Position numbers and translations under genes: made by a program. From Trichobilharzia regenti (lineage: Eukaryota > Platyhelminthes > Trematoda > Strigeidida > Schistosomatidae), in the NCBI GenBank assembly GCA_944472135.2, contig OX235270.1, positions 69,577,668-69,641,667 of the forward strand: DNA of 64,000 nt, in the 5' to 3' direction. The notes under the pieces were generated by a model. That model was not told the DNA's origin. It saw only the letters and a list, made by a program, of their open reading frames with translations, and ran no database searches. Below are positions 45,901 through 54,619 of the stretch, one piece after another (the first letter of the stretch is position 1; every line of letters starts with the position of its first letter).

Positions 45901-48846
45901 CAACGAACCAACCGAGGACCTATCGCTCAACAAATATGCAGAAGGAAACGGAAGATGCATTAAATATTATAGGGCTTTTGAAATGAACCTGTTTTCGAAA
46001 AGTTGTTCACCAAAATAAAATAGTGTTGAACACTGATGTATTGAAACGGTAGGAAACGAAAAACTTGGTATTTCTATATGGCCAAATTATGTACACCTTA
46101 TCTTCAAAGCACCATTTGCACCGGTCTTTGGTGTTGTGGTACTTCTGGCCTTCATATTGTGTTTCTTTGTGTTCCTTTCACGTCTCCTATGTATCTCCAC
46201 AACGCTGTATCATTTGCCTTTTCTGAAATCAATTATATCTCCCTGCTATTTGATGTTTTTATACCGATGAACATCCCTTTATATACTAATAAATCGTATC
46301 AGTAGCACTCGCCACAATCGTCGCCTCTCACCAAATAGTTTCAAACGGAGTCGTTCCGGCCTTCTTGGTTCTACCCCTTCCTGTTGTACCTTGGTCAGGG
46401 CTTCTTTATCCCACAGGATCCATTTCTGCAGTTAGCTGATGTTAGCCCGTTTCTGTTTATTTCCTCTTTTGATGGTATAAACGAGACCACGTCTCTCGAT
46501 GACAGTATATGGCCCTTTCCACTTCGGGAGGAGTTTCTGTGATCCTGGCCGACATCTTGTCGCTTCCTGTCTTTCTGTACACTTTACTTGATCGCCGACC
46601 TCAAAAGTTCTGATTTCATGGCGTCTTCTGTTTACGCTTCATATTCCTGACAGCTTCTTTCCGTTCCGTTCACAGCCTCGTCATATTCCACTCCTGGTGG
46701 AGGGAACAGGTGGTGTTGTGTATTGGTATTTGTGGTTTTCTCCCATACATCAACTGAAATGGTGGGTTCTTTGTTCTTTCGTGGGTGGACGCAAGATGTG
46801 ATAGTAGAATTAATGGAAGCTGTCTCCCAGTTACCTCCCTTCAAAACCAGCAACTCCTTCAGTGTAGGATTATTTCTCTCTGTCATACTATTCGTTTGCG
46901 GATGATATGGTGTTCTGATCTTCTTGATAACCGATTGTTGTAAATGGGAAGTGGATTCTTCGCTTTCAAAACAAGGACCCTAATCTGTCAATATCGTCTT
47001 TAGTAAACCATGGTCTGCAACGGTGTGTCGAACTACTGCGTCTGTCACAGTTTCTGTGCGTTGACCAGGGATCGCGACGACGTCTACCCATTGTGTAGCG
47101 TGCTCCTCCATCACCAAGAGGTACTGACTGCGACTGGATTTTACTGTTTATCTTCTTGAATGCTAATTTATCTTTTTATTTATCTGCTTGTTTATTTAAA
47201 ACAGGTCAAGCTATTTCCTTATTGGTCAGAGCTTACAACTACACTGGTAACCTGTTGTATCTACGGGCATGTTCTCGTTCATTAGACTTGTTTAATCTAA
47301 GCATAAGATATGGTGGTGTTCGTTCGTATTTTCTCAATCAATCAGAATTAATATGGTTTGAAGAGTATCCATTTGATCCTCCTATTCATATACTGAATGG
47401 TTTCATTTATTCACTTATTGGATTGTATGATTTCACTCAGGTAAATGCAAAATATATTTTATTGGTGTAAACTTTACTGGGTTGAAATTGAGCACATTTA
47501 TTGGAATATATTTAATTAAGCAGCTTGATAACATGTTTTATATCGTCAGCTGCATAAGCATAAGGCAAAGATAGAAACGACTTCGAGTTACTTGGGTCAT
47601 CGTGGTGCCGTAACAGTTTGGTTAGGTTTGATTAAATCGGTATTAATCATCACTGTTGTAGACATTCGGATGTTAATTACTGGCAATGGGTGCAATGTGA
47701 AGATTGAAAGCTTCATTCAATGCAATGGAATTAGGGTAATTTAGAAGGAAATTTAGCGTGTTCAGTGTAAAATATGCTGCCAAGCCGTATAAGAACTCGG
47801 TGGATTTCTGAATAATTAAGCAGCTAGTGCTATTTGTGAAACCATTCAGAGAGGAGCATACCTACCTAAGGCCCTAATGTTGTTAGCTGTCCATCTAATC
47901 AGTACCACGGTAGCATTGGGAACGCTCTAGTACAGCGGACATGGAAAGATGTTATTACTGGTGATGTAGTCAGAGAGTTACAAACAATAGGATTATATCA
48001 GTAATGCATTTAAAATATCATCAATAAATAACACTAGTCTAGCCGTGTGCACGTTTTGTTTTAACAAATTTGCTTGAAATTATATTTCTGTATGCTCTAC
48101 GACTAACTTCAGGTGACTGTTTTCAAATACTTAAAGATATATGTTATAATTACATTGTCTTACCAAGCTTTTGGTTCATCCACTCATTTTAAAAGGCGTT
48201 CATGTTTTCATCACAATTGTTTAGTGGTTTGATGGCAGTCTAAGAAGTTTTCCTCTTCATTACAATCTATATCTTCTCTGAACTAGTCGGGTATTTGTAC
48301 ACTGGTAGCTATTAGCGATTACCCAATTGTACAAACAGTCGTACTTCGCTGTGAAGGTGTATCAAGGTTTAGAGAAAGAAAAGTCATCACTACAGCCATT
48401 TCCAACTTTTTGATTCATATGTATTCCAGTAGTGTGCTTATTACTCCAGAATTTCATTTCATTCTATTTGATTCCAGGTGGCAACGGGCAATTCAGATCC
48501 CTCAGTGTCTTCGGGTGTGTTGAAAGCGCAAGCTCTTTTAGATGCAGGACTCACAAGTTTGTCTAAATTACTTCCACTATTCGATTCTGGCAGTGGCAGC
48601 TTCTATGACCTTCGTCATCTTTCAGCCGACTTTATTCAACCTATGAAAGAAACTGAGCATAAGCAAGCCAAAAATACATATCAGTTGTCTTCCGGTCCTA
48701 ACAGAGCTCGTTGGAGCTATCATTCTTTACACATTCAGCAACTACGAATTTTGATTGATTTAGATCCAAAAAGAGCTGTTCAGTGGAGAAATACAGCTGT
48801 TCGGTGGACTGCTTATCTCAAGGGCTTTCAGTCCCTACAGAATTAG
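27755..48846 (+). CDS. GLCE: D-glucuronyl C5-epimerase, nine coding exons (gene span)
   Basis: The enzyme converts D-glucuronate to L-iduronate in nascent heparan sulfate in the Golgi. Exons joined in consistent phase: 27755-27966, 28001-28145, 32312-32480, 34422-34667, 39272-39486, 41349-41569, 44311-44606, 47205-47440, 48478-48846, giving 702 residues (vertebrate enzymes about 617). Residues 12-30 form a single membrane anchor (type II). Conserved family blocks are QWDHRGYPYPIQIAQ (from about 182), ARDVYTDLVK in exon 6, WYSAMGQG (495-502), EEYP...LNGFIYSLIGLYD in exon 8, and YDLRHL (623) with ARWSYHSLHIQQL (657) in exon 9. The C-terminal epimerase domain is complete. An in-frame TGA just upstream fixes the start. 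Exons 5 and 6 are the least conserved, so their limits are less certain. Introns are full of transposons, yet every exon stays open, which indicates selection. Confidence 0.9.
28001..28145 (+). CDS. GLCE: GLCE exon 2
   Basis: It begins after TTTAG and completes an Arg codon split 2/1. It encodes WNHSTNEIYRQC... to ...VRTHLK, matching the start of the lumenal epimerase homology (the Cys-Ile-x-Asn-Gly segment). It ends in phase 0 at AAAG|GTTCGT. Confidence 0.85.
28950..31690 (-). pseudogene. Degraded RTE-like LINE in GLCE intron 2
   Basis: Minus-strand translations, in order and in several frames, give an AP-endonuclease part (GVVIMMSP, VIQCYAPTN, ILMGDMNAKLGGDN, HKATWISPDGHTKNQIDFIS), a charged linker, the RT fingers and palm (TDWRKGYL, CENWRGITLLS, QAGLRKGKSCTDQIATLR, FIDFEKAFDSVDREVIW) and a C-terminal region (NVKSVLLCGSETWR, GDGLDTR). 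The order and motifs fit the RTE clade. Many frameshifts and stops are present, and the catalytic FADD region near 29800 is disrupted by small insertions. The 3' end at about 28950-28972 has an AT-rich trinucleotide-like tail. This family is also the parent of the 1336-bp array at the right end. Confidence 0.88.
32312..32480 (+). CDS. GLCE: GLCE exon 3
   Basis: Acceptor TTTTTCAG|GTG, donor GAAG|GTATTC. It encodes VFGSLD... to ...VTADEG, matching the beta-rich N-terminal part of the epimerase (VFG.., HNPRGIYMQFN). Residues 120-175. Confidence 0.88.
33105..33224. repeat. 120-bp near-perfect palindrome in GLCE intron 3
   Basis: Two 60-bp arms meet at 33164/33165 with essentially no spacer. By eye they differ at one substitution (GTATTT against GTGTTT) and a one-base length difference in an A run. 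The arms carry CATTATAATAGAGG at the outer ends. A 13-bp direct repeat TTATCGGAAAGCA occurs at 33094-33106, overlapping the left outer end, and at 33290-33302. Confidence 0.9.
33959..34312. repeat. Foldback (inverted-repeat) element in GLCE intron 3
   Basis: The block 34018-34081 (ATTGACGAAATCATCTTCAG...AAAAATGTATGGTAG) recurs inverted at 34200-34255 with several differences, and weaker pairing extends outwards to about 33959 and 34312. The spacer is about 115 bases. It resembles a short non-autonomous foldback/MITE copy with no coding sequence. Confidence 0.7.
34422..34667 (+). CDS. GLCE: GLCE exon 4: conserved substrate-channel segment
   Basis: Acceptor TTATTTCAG, donor TCAG|GTTAGT. It starts with VPISSQWDHRGYPYPIQIAQ, one of the most conserved blocks of the family, then a variable linker to residue 257. 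Confidence 0.92.
34819..35700 (-). pseudogene. 3' end of a second LINE family (copy 1) in GLCE intron 4
   Basis: The minus-strand frame at 34991-35698 encodes the region after the RT catalytic core: VDHFTYLGSCISTNG, then ARAAFADLHHLWRRRDI, VLLYGSETW, HRCLRSLSHVRW, LHRLKWLGRVVRMP. This C-terminal signature occurs in several endonuclease-type LINEs. The catalytic box itself is missing, so the copy is 5'-truncated. The 3' non-coding part extends to ACTTGTCTGTCTG at 34819. The open frame of 235 codons suggests it is fairly young. Confidence 0.85.
36004..37967 (-). pseudogene. Longer, older copy of the same LINE family (copy 2) in GLCE intron 4
   Basis: Minus-strand pieces in order: a linker (IGNTRQLFRLIRE near 37900), RT fingers (GPPNGMTPEE-like region near 37650), RT palm start (NMVCKVLGSIIVSRISG, NQAGCRPGIQCTDDI, IVILLDLKAAFNFVGRDVLW, 37240-37506), VRHRCPLSPFLFNFIIDVLL (37031-37246), a decayed catalytic and post-catalytic region, and the same C-terminal signature as copy 1 (36381-36686, GKEGKSIDETVKLHRLRWLG). 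Stops and frameshifts occur throughout. The 3' part around 36004-36050 matches that of copy 1. Confidence 0.8.
37968..38037 (+). repeat. Inverted copy of the LINE 3' terminal sequence
   Basis: These 70 bases are the reverse complement, with about 80 percent identity by eye, of 34819-34884, the 3' end of LINE copy 1. It sits at the 5' boundary of copy 2 and points the other way, so it is probably a very short 3' fragment of the family in plus orientation. Confidence 0.65.
39272..39486 (+). CDS. GLCE: GLCE exon 5: beta-sandwich segment
   Basis: Acceptor TTTTATTGTAG, donor CGT|GTATGT. Phase 1 in and phase 0 out fit its neighbours exactly. The segment SLSITPKLKDWDYFIMVG with YGSFVELLVQW fits the position and pattern of the family's beta-strand region, but the similarity is weak; placement rests mainly on phase and splice sites. 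Confidence 0.7.
40069..40382. mobile_element. 314-bp MITE-like element with 23-bp inverted termini
   Basis: The ends are TGGTTACAGGATTTCATCATGAG (40069-40091) and its exact reverse complement (40360-40382). There is no coding sequence. Part of the interior (CAGTGGCTCAACGGTCTACGAGCTCGCC, about 40219-40247) resembles the box A half of a tRNA-derived SINE. It lies within GLCE intron 5. No obvious target duplication. Confidence 0.75.
41349..41569 (+). CDS. GLCE: GLCE exon 6
   Basis: A strong pyrimidine tract (CCTATTTTTTGTCTTTCAG) precedes it and the donor is TTT|GTAAGC. LARDVYTDLVKVF matches the family's TRDLxxDLxKG-like helix. Phase 0 in, phase 2 out. Confidence 0.78.
42476..42690 (+). mobile_element. 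tRNA-derived SINE
   Basis: A pol III-type promoter is visible: box A TGGCACAGTGG at 42487-42497 and box B GGTTCGAGCCC at 42531-42541, about 33 bases apart. A non-tRNA body follows, then an A/T-rich tail (ATAAAAAAAATATAAATATAAG). Similar short elements (Sm-alpha type) are common in schistosomes; the family name is inference. The inverted twin is at 54310-54524. Confidence 0.75.
42930..43665 (+). pseudogene. RTE-like LINE 3' end with (AAT)n tail, left duplicate
   Basis: Plus-strand translation gives the region after the RT catalytic core: ARIGMANIIHQ, NNKSSWIFNTNVKSVLLCGSETWR, RWPDRKESPTRN and GDIARASG, split over three frames. It ends in AATAATAATAATAA at about 43649-43662, a microsatellite-like 3' tail typical of RTE elements. 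It is 5'-truncated and lacks the catalytic box. Same family as 28950-31690. Confidence 0.82.
44311..44606 (+). CDS. GLCE: GLCE exon 7: start of the catalytic C-terminal domain
   Basis: Acceptor ACTTTTTTAG, donor CAAG|GTATTG. It contains ISAADWFIHHQDKNGAWPV and LQPGWYSAMGQ, hallmarks of the C5-epimerase C-terminal domain. Residues 403-501. Confidence 0.93.
45600..45965 (+). pseudogene. Very decayed LINE RT fragment in GLCE intron 7
   Basis: Plus-strand reading around 45725-45780 gives NFIDFEKVFASVHCEV, recognisable as the RT palm motif FxDFEKAFDSVDRE seen in the RTE copy at 30100. Flanking sequence resembles the same LINE but is full of stops. Boundaries are approximate. Confidence 0.6.
46310..47145 (-). 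pseudogene. Ty3 integrase-end fragment in GLCE intron 7
   Basis: It is collinear with 2063-2910 of Ty3 element 1 (the last third of integrase and the C-terminal tail) but with many substitutions and indels. The minus-strand frame 46632-46886 still shows TERNNPTLKELL...GGNWE. There is no LTR at either side. It ends about 60 bases before exon 8 of GLCE. It is a dead relative of element 1, not a recent copy. Confidence 0.82.
47205..47440 (+). CDS. GLCE: GLCE exon 8
   Basis: Acceptor AAAACAG, donor TCAG|GTAAAT. It encodes QAISLLVRAYNYTG, GGVRSYFLNQ, WFEEYPFDPP and LNGFIYSLIGLYDF, all conserved in the family and part of the (alpha/alpha) barrel. Residues 502-580. Confidence 0.95.
48478..48846 (+). 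CDS. GLCE: GLCE exon 9, terminal
   Basis: Acceptor TGATTCCAG, stop TAG at 48844-48846. FDSGSGSFYDLRHL and NRARWSYHSLHIQQLRIL are diagnostic C-terminal blocks. An insertion of charged and polar residues (about 630-655) lies between them, longer than in the vertebrate enzyme. Confidence 0.95.
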   Translation: MATGNSDPSVSSGVLKAQALLDAGLTSLSKLLPLFDSGSGSFYDLRHLSADFIQPMKETEHKQAKNTYQLSSGPNRARWSYHSLHIQQLRILIDLDPKRAVQWRNTAVRWTAYLKGFQSLQN

Positions 48847-48925
48847 TTTGTTTGTCGTTAACAACTTTGCTTTCACGAAATTTTTAAGAGTTTTCTTTTT
48901 CACAGAAATGCCGGTGATTTTCTAG

Positions 48926-48931
48926 AATAAA
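48926..48931 (+). terminator. Polyadenylation signal of GLCE
   Basis: AATAAA 80 bases after the stop codon; the first good candidate downstream of exon 9. Confidence 0.65.
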
Positions 48932-51900
48932 GCTTCATATTAATGATTGGTCAATGATATATGAATGTTGCACTAATCATACAGATTTTACTGTTGATAT
49001 ATGGAATTCTATGCATTTTTTCATAAATGATTTATGAATATTAGTCATCTTTTATATTTTCTTGTTGCCCGTATTCATGTAATCACTTAGACCTTAATAT
49101 GATCTACACACTTCAATGAACTAACAAGCATGATAATGTACCCAAAATTGTTCATTCATATTATTATCATTGTTACATTTCTAGTTGCTCAATTTTGATC
49201 TTATCCATGGCAATACAAGTAATATTTTATAGCAATTTCTTTTCTTGGTATTTGATTCATTCACTTGAGAGAGTCATGTCACTGATTCGGAAAATTCCAG
49301 TCAAGTAACGTAAGCTAAGAGATGATTTCGTGGGCCGTGGTGAAAAGTGATGCATTCTGGAAGATGTTGATATAAGAGGGTAGTAACAAAAGTGATGAGT
49401 TGTCACAAACGATTGTTAAAGAAGAGGTACGTAATAACATGAATAGCTTGATGAAACAGTTGTGCTCATGTTGTGTACATGGAAGCAAAATAACATACGG
49501 TATTACGCAAGAGTTTTAAGTAGTTAGAAAAAATAAGCAAACAACCAAAAGTTAAGTCAAATTCTGGAAGATGTCAAAGGAGACTTTAGTTTCAGTGTTG
49601 AGATTTCGTCACTGATGAAACTATTAGCACATACACCCATTTCACTGTCTATCATTAAAGTGAGGTTCTATTCACACGAGGCCTTCAACACCACCTGAAA
49701 ATTTAACCACATGTGAAACATTTATAACTGTTTCAGAATGAAGTCTAGTAGATTGCTTAATATCAGTGACTTCACTGAAACAACTGTTCTGTCTGTGTTT
49801 TCTAAATCGACAGTTTAGCAGATTGACTGCAGTCAGTACATTTATACAAAAAGTGATAATGCTTGTCACCAGAGGAAGTCACTGGTTGTTGTCACCTAAA
49901 ATGATGGATCTGAACAAGTTGTTACATTACATAGGGATATGAAGGCGTGATCAGGATAAGATAATGTTAAGACACCTCAACTTTTAGAACTTGTCGATGG
50001 ACGCCGCCTTCTAGCCAAAAAATGTTCTACACCGGTAATTGATGTTGTGTGCGTGTTCTGAGTTGAGATTTGATCAAAGTGTCCTTGTCTTGGCCTAAAA
50101 TCTGCATGTTTTTTACTGATTATCTCCTTTGGAGCACCAAATAATCTTTTTATGATATCCGACCATCGTATCATGGGTCAAGCTAACCGCCTTATCATTG
50201 TTAGACGATCTTCACCAGCTCATTGACAATAATTTGGATTTGCAAATGCTCTAGTTTCATGACTAATGTAGCCAATGAATCCTCGCCATAGCTCTTAAAT
50301 GGCTCTGAATCCAAGCAATCATTTTTATCCTCACTTAAGGCTAGGCATGGCGTCCTCAGCTTCGGTAACATTTGGAGAAACAGTGTTTATATCCCATTCT
50401 GGCTAAGGAATGGATGGAAGGCAACAGTATTTCAACTGTGAGCCAGTTAAACTGCTTCCTGACGTTCCTGAAGAATCATCACTATGATCAAATCATTCTC
50501 AAACATATTTCCACTTCATATAGAATCTTCACTATCTATCTCCTTTATACGCCTAAATAGCTGATGAGTGCAACACATGGTGATACCTGGTCAATTCTCA
50601 TCGCTTTCGTTACACTGCAGTGTTCATGTTTGTCACGCTTCAATTCAGCTTACATTTAAGCATCTTTCATTCGACGTCATGGTTGGAGCCCATATAAATC
50701 AGTCCTTATATATGGAACAGTTTGAATGAGGCTACAGACACCAAATGTCCTTAAGAAACTATTGGCTATAGACTATAAATTGTCTTCACCAGTCAAATAA
50801 TCCAAGAGTGTTTAGAAAATCGAAGACAGATTCTACTCGGATCCAAGTAATTCTGTTGAAGAGGCTGTGGCTTACGGGGCGACAAATCTGTTACGATTTT
50901 CTAAGCATTCTGGGATTATTGTAAATAATTTCATACTGATTCAGCCTGACTGTAGTGCTCAAATCACTACAGGGGATTCGCGGTATCTATAGTCTAGATA
51001 TTTACTGTCTTCATTAGTGTAGAGGCAGCAGAGTGTAGCCGTGGGTTACTAATCGCTTTAGACTAGGCATTCGAGTTCGAACAAGCGAGTCACATGGTGG
51101 GAGTTAGCTAGATTTATCTACAGTCAGATTTTGATTGCGTGGTATGTTATTATGCATGTGCTTTTTGATGACAATTAATTAAATGACTGAATACTGTTTT
51201 CTTCTACATTGGGTGAATTTCACTGTAATGCTCTAGTGAACGTCCAGCTAACTTCTTTCTAAATATATGTATCATCAGGAAGCTGAACAAATAAGGGCTT
51301 TGCAGATACTTGAATTTTATGTACATTCACAACTACGGCTTAACTCATAGTGGGGGTTTCACGTCACGCTCATCATTTTCTTGATCCCAACTGCGATCAG
51401 TATGTGAGGAAAGATAGATAAAATTGATATAAGAATAAAACTTTTGCACTGTGGTAGAGTGTAATTCTATTATGGGTAAATTTTGTTCTGATAAAGTCTC
51501 ACAGTGTTATACAGTAATGTTTACTGATGACGTTTCGAGCACACCGTATCACCTTGATATGATTATTCCCAGTTTCCTGTGGTGGATTATTCATCCCAGT
51601 TAGCATAGCTACCCTTAATCATCGTGGACTTGTTGGCAGAGAAACGGTAATAAGCTGTAGAACACAGAAGTCCTTTCTGGATAGTATTCCCACGGATAAG
51701 ATGCTATCGGATCGAATAGATAAAAAAAATAAGAAAAGACGTTGGTACTGAATATATTCTCATAATCTTCATTTATGTACCAGATGATTGTAGTTTGGAT
51801 GAAGTATATAAGTTTTACTAGGATCTACTGAGTTTGCTACTTAAACAGAATGCCTTTATGTGGTCATATTAGAGAATATTTGTATATACCTTGCAAGGAA

Positions 51901-52913
51901 AGCTGAAACAATCGGTAAAACAGACTGTTAATGCTTGGAGTCTCGCGCATACGAATGGGGTACGACGACTGACTGTTACAATTTAGTTCATATGCTCATC
52001 TGTTCATTTCGGGCAACACTAACTTCAGACATCGGAAACATGTTCTCACTTAGCGACAGCCAACAGATAAACAAAGACAATACTACTAAATTTACTTTAA
52101 AACAGCATTAATGATACAGTGTGGAATTTTCAGCATTTTGTGCAATATGTTATGTAGGTTATTTACCTAGAAGTTGTGGACCGAAGGAACCGCTCGAAGA
52201 TTGTTGCTGCTTCAAAAAAGCAGGAGGAATCCGAACGAATTATTGTGTACATTTATGTATCTATTGAAATTAAAGATTAGAATTGCGGCACTGAGAGAAT
52301 ATAATGTTGTATGAGATAAGCTTATCTAAACTTATATAATGACTGAAGTGTTTTTGCCCCCGTTGTTAAGTCGTGAACAAACAAGGTAAATAAATGTTGA
52401 CCAAAATTTTCGAAACAAAAGTACAACAGAAAGTGATCATAATCCATCCATCTGCGCGAAGCTTCGAAGAAACACAACATGTATTCCATCTGATCACTGA
52501 TTCAAAGATGCACAGAATTATCAATGTAGATCTCCCCAAAAATGTGCATCACCTCAAATCACCACACTTTGTAGACGCATACATAAAGGTAGAGAAAAAC
52601 AGTGTAATGAAACTACTTCAACGGACGATGATGTAAGTGAAGACAGTAGCTAAATAAAGATAAGGGGCTGAAACTTTTCGGGATCAAGAAGATGACACCG
52701 TGCGAATACATTAACGTTCACCTGAATGATTTTAAATCATATCACCTAAAAAGACTGCCGCCAGTGATTCTTAATGTCCTGAGGATCTCAGCTAAGCACT
52801 TTACACTGATTTGTAATTCGTCAAAACCAGCAGTAAATGACTTAGTAGATTGGTAACATATTCAGTCTTATTATCCCTAACACAGCTCCAATCCAGTCAT
52901 ACATTTATCAACC
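48932..52913. other. Intergenic region downstream of GLCE
   Basis: About 4 kb without a recognised gene. A weak tRNA-like stretch lies near 51020-51110 (GAGTTCGAAC), possibly an old SINE. Minus-strand bits around 50340-50600 may be decayed LINE. An 80-codon plus-strand frame at 52394-52636 has no recognisable family. I would not call any of these genes. Confidence 0.4.
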
Positions 52914-53339
52914 GGCATTATTTGTAGAGGTGAAGGGTGATCGAGGATGAAAGTAACGACGGTACTTCACAGTCTCATATTCATTGACATCCCCTCTCTA
53001 ACTGACACCTTACGACTAAAACCTCACAATTTTACTTATGAGGGGTACTTGATAAGCATCATAGACAATTTATGTACACATCAAGCAAACACATCAGATT
53101 GACAAGAGTAGTAGGTAAATAAAAGGAAAGTGGTAAACTCCAGGAAAAAAGGTGAATACGAAATCACATTTGAAATGAGTGAGACTAGACTGCACTGGGG
53201 AGACAGAAATTTCAGTCAAAAGACGTTACAGGAGAAGCTTAGTCCATCTATTATAAAGCGAATAATTGATCCCATATGTTTATTAGCCGTATCCGAGACA
53301 CGTGACTAGAACAAAATTGTCATGACGTGGACAAATGTA

Positions 53340-54075
53340 GTTATTATTATTATTATTGTTCCCTTGAGTATCCAGTGGAACATAGGGCTTCAACTTCACC
53401 TATCCACTTACTTCTGTCTTCCTTCTGCTGTACTTTTCACCTGCATCCATGTTAGTCCATACTCTTTCAACTCCTCTTCACACGATCTCCTCCATGTCAC
53501 CCTTGCACTGACATCCCACTCGCCCCTTGCTTCCCTTTCGGGTTCCACTCGAGCAATGGCCTGACGCGCGCGCGATGTCACCCAGTGGCCTCCTCAGCGA
53601 GTGTCCAATCCATCCCCACTTTCTCCTGTATATTTGTTGGTTGGCGATTGGTTCTTGTTTTGTTTCTTCCCATAGTTTCTTGTTGGTGATTCTTTCCGGT
53701 CCGGCCATCTGATCTTCAGTATAGATCCAGTGAAGACAGTTGTTGATAAAGTTCTGCAACAGGCTGTTGGAAATAATCTTTGTGACCCGCCCGCCAAGTT
53801 TCTGATCCGCACAGAAGAACTGACTTCACGTTTGTATTGAAGATCCAACTGGATTTGTTGTTGATGGTGAGTTGAGTGACGAAGGTTTGCAGATTGGTTT
53901 CAGGTTGATGAATGATATTCGCCATCCCGATTCTCGCTAGATTTGACATTCTCGTCCGTTCTGACTGCCTGTAGTTGAGACAATGCTAGCTAGATAAGTG
54001 AATGAAGTAACCACTTTCAAATCCCTCTCGTTGATGGTGATTGGCATTGGATGTTGCTGCTGTTGTCGCTGGACA
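53340..54075 (-). pseudogene. RTE-like LINE 3' end, right duplicate
   Basis: Twin of 42930-43665 in opposite orientation, with the same three short frames and the same 5' truncation. A few residues differ (for example RTLSTTV for RPLSTTV), showing limited divergence since duplication. Confidence 0.82.
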
Positions 54076-54309
54076 ATTGTAGTTGGTCACTTCCAACCCA
54101 TGAAAAGATAGCATGATAACAGATAGCTATTATCCACCATTTAGCAAAGTCTCATTCACCATCTTACCACTTGCCTAATATGCTTCAACTAGGCAAAGCA
54201 AGCAGAAATCTACCTACTTAAGGATTTGATTATTGCAGCATGAGGAACATCTTGACTGAATACACCTAATGAATGTATGTGCCAGTAGCATTCAATTGTG
54301 GTCCAATAA

Positions 54310-54524
54310 TCATGTCCCTAACTTATATTTATATTTTTTTTTATATTTTTGATTACAGCTTGATTCCACACTGTATTTTTGGTACAAGTATGGAATTTTC
54401 AGCACGGATATCGGTAGCCCAAATTTCGCAGGCCGACCATAGATATCAGTTGTGCATCGGCGTGGGCTCGAACCCTGGACCATGTGGATGGTCGGCGAGA
54501 GTCCTAACCACTGTGCCACCGACG
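54310..54524 (-). mobile_element. tRNA-derived SINE, right duplicate
   Basis: Inverted twin of 42476-42690. Box B reads as GGGCTCGAACC at about 54466-54476 and box A as CCACTGTGCCA at about 54510-54520 on the plus strand. Confidence 0.72.
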
Positions 54525-54619
54525 GGATAGCCTATGGACAGATATTTGGGACCTATTCCTACAGGTGCATTTTTGTGAACTGAAAATAGGAATAAAAATC
54601 TGAACACCGAAATCAATGA

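Noticed and set aside
49977..50174. Minus-strand 65-codon frame as a decayed transposase or gene
   Set aside because: No motif I can name; composition alone is not enough.
52394..52636. 80-codon plus-strand frame as a gene
   Set aside because: No recognisable family, no clear splice or polyA context, and it lies in repeat-rich intergenic DNA.
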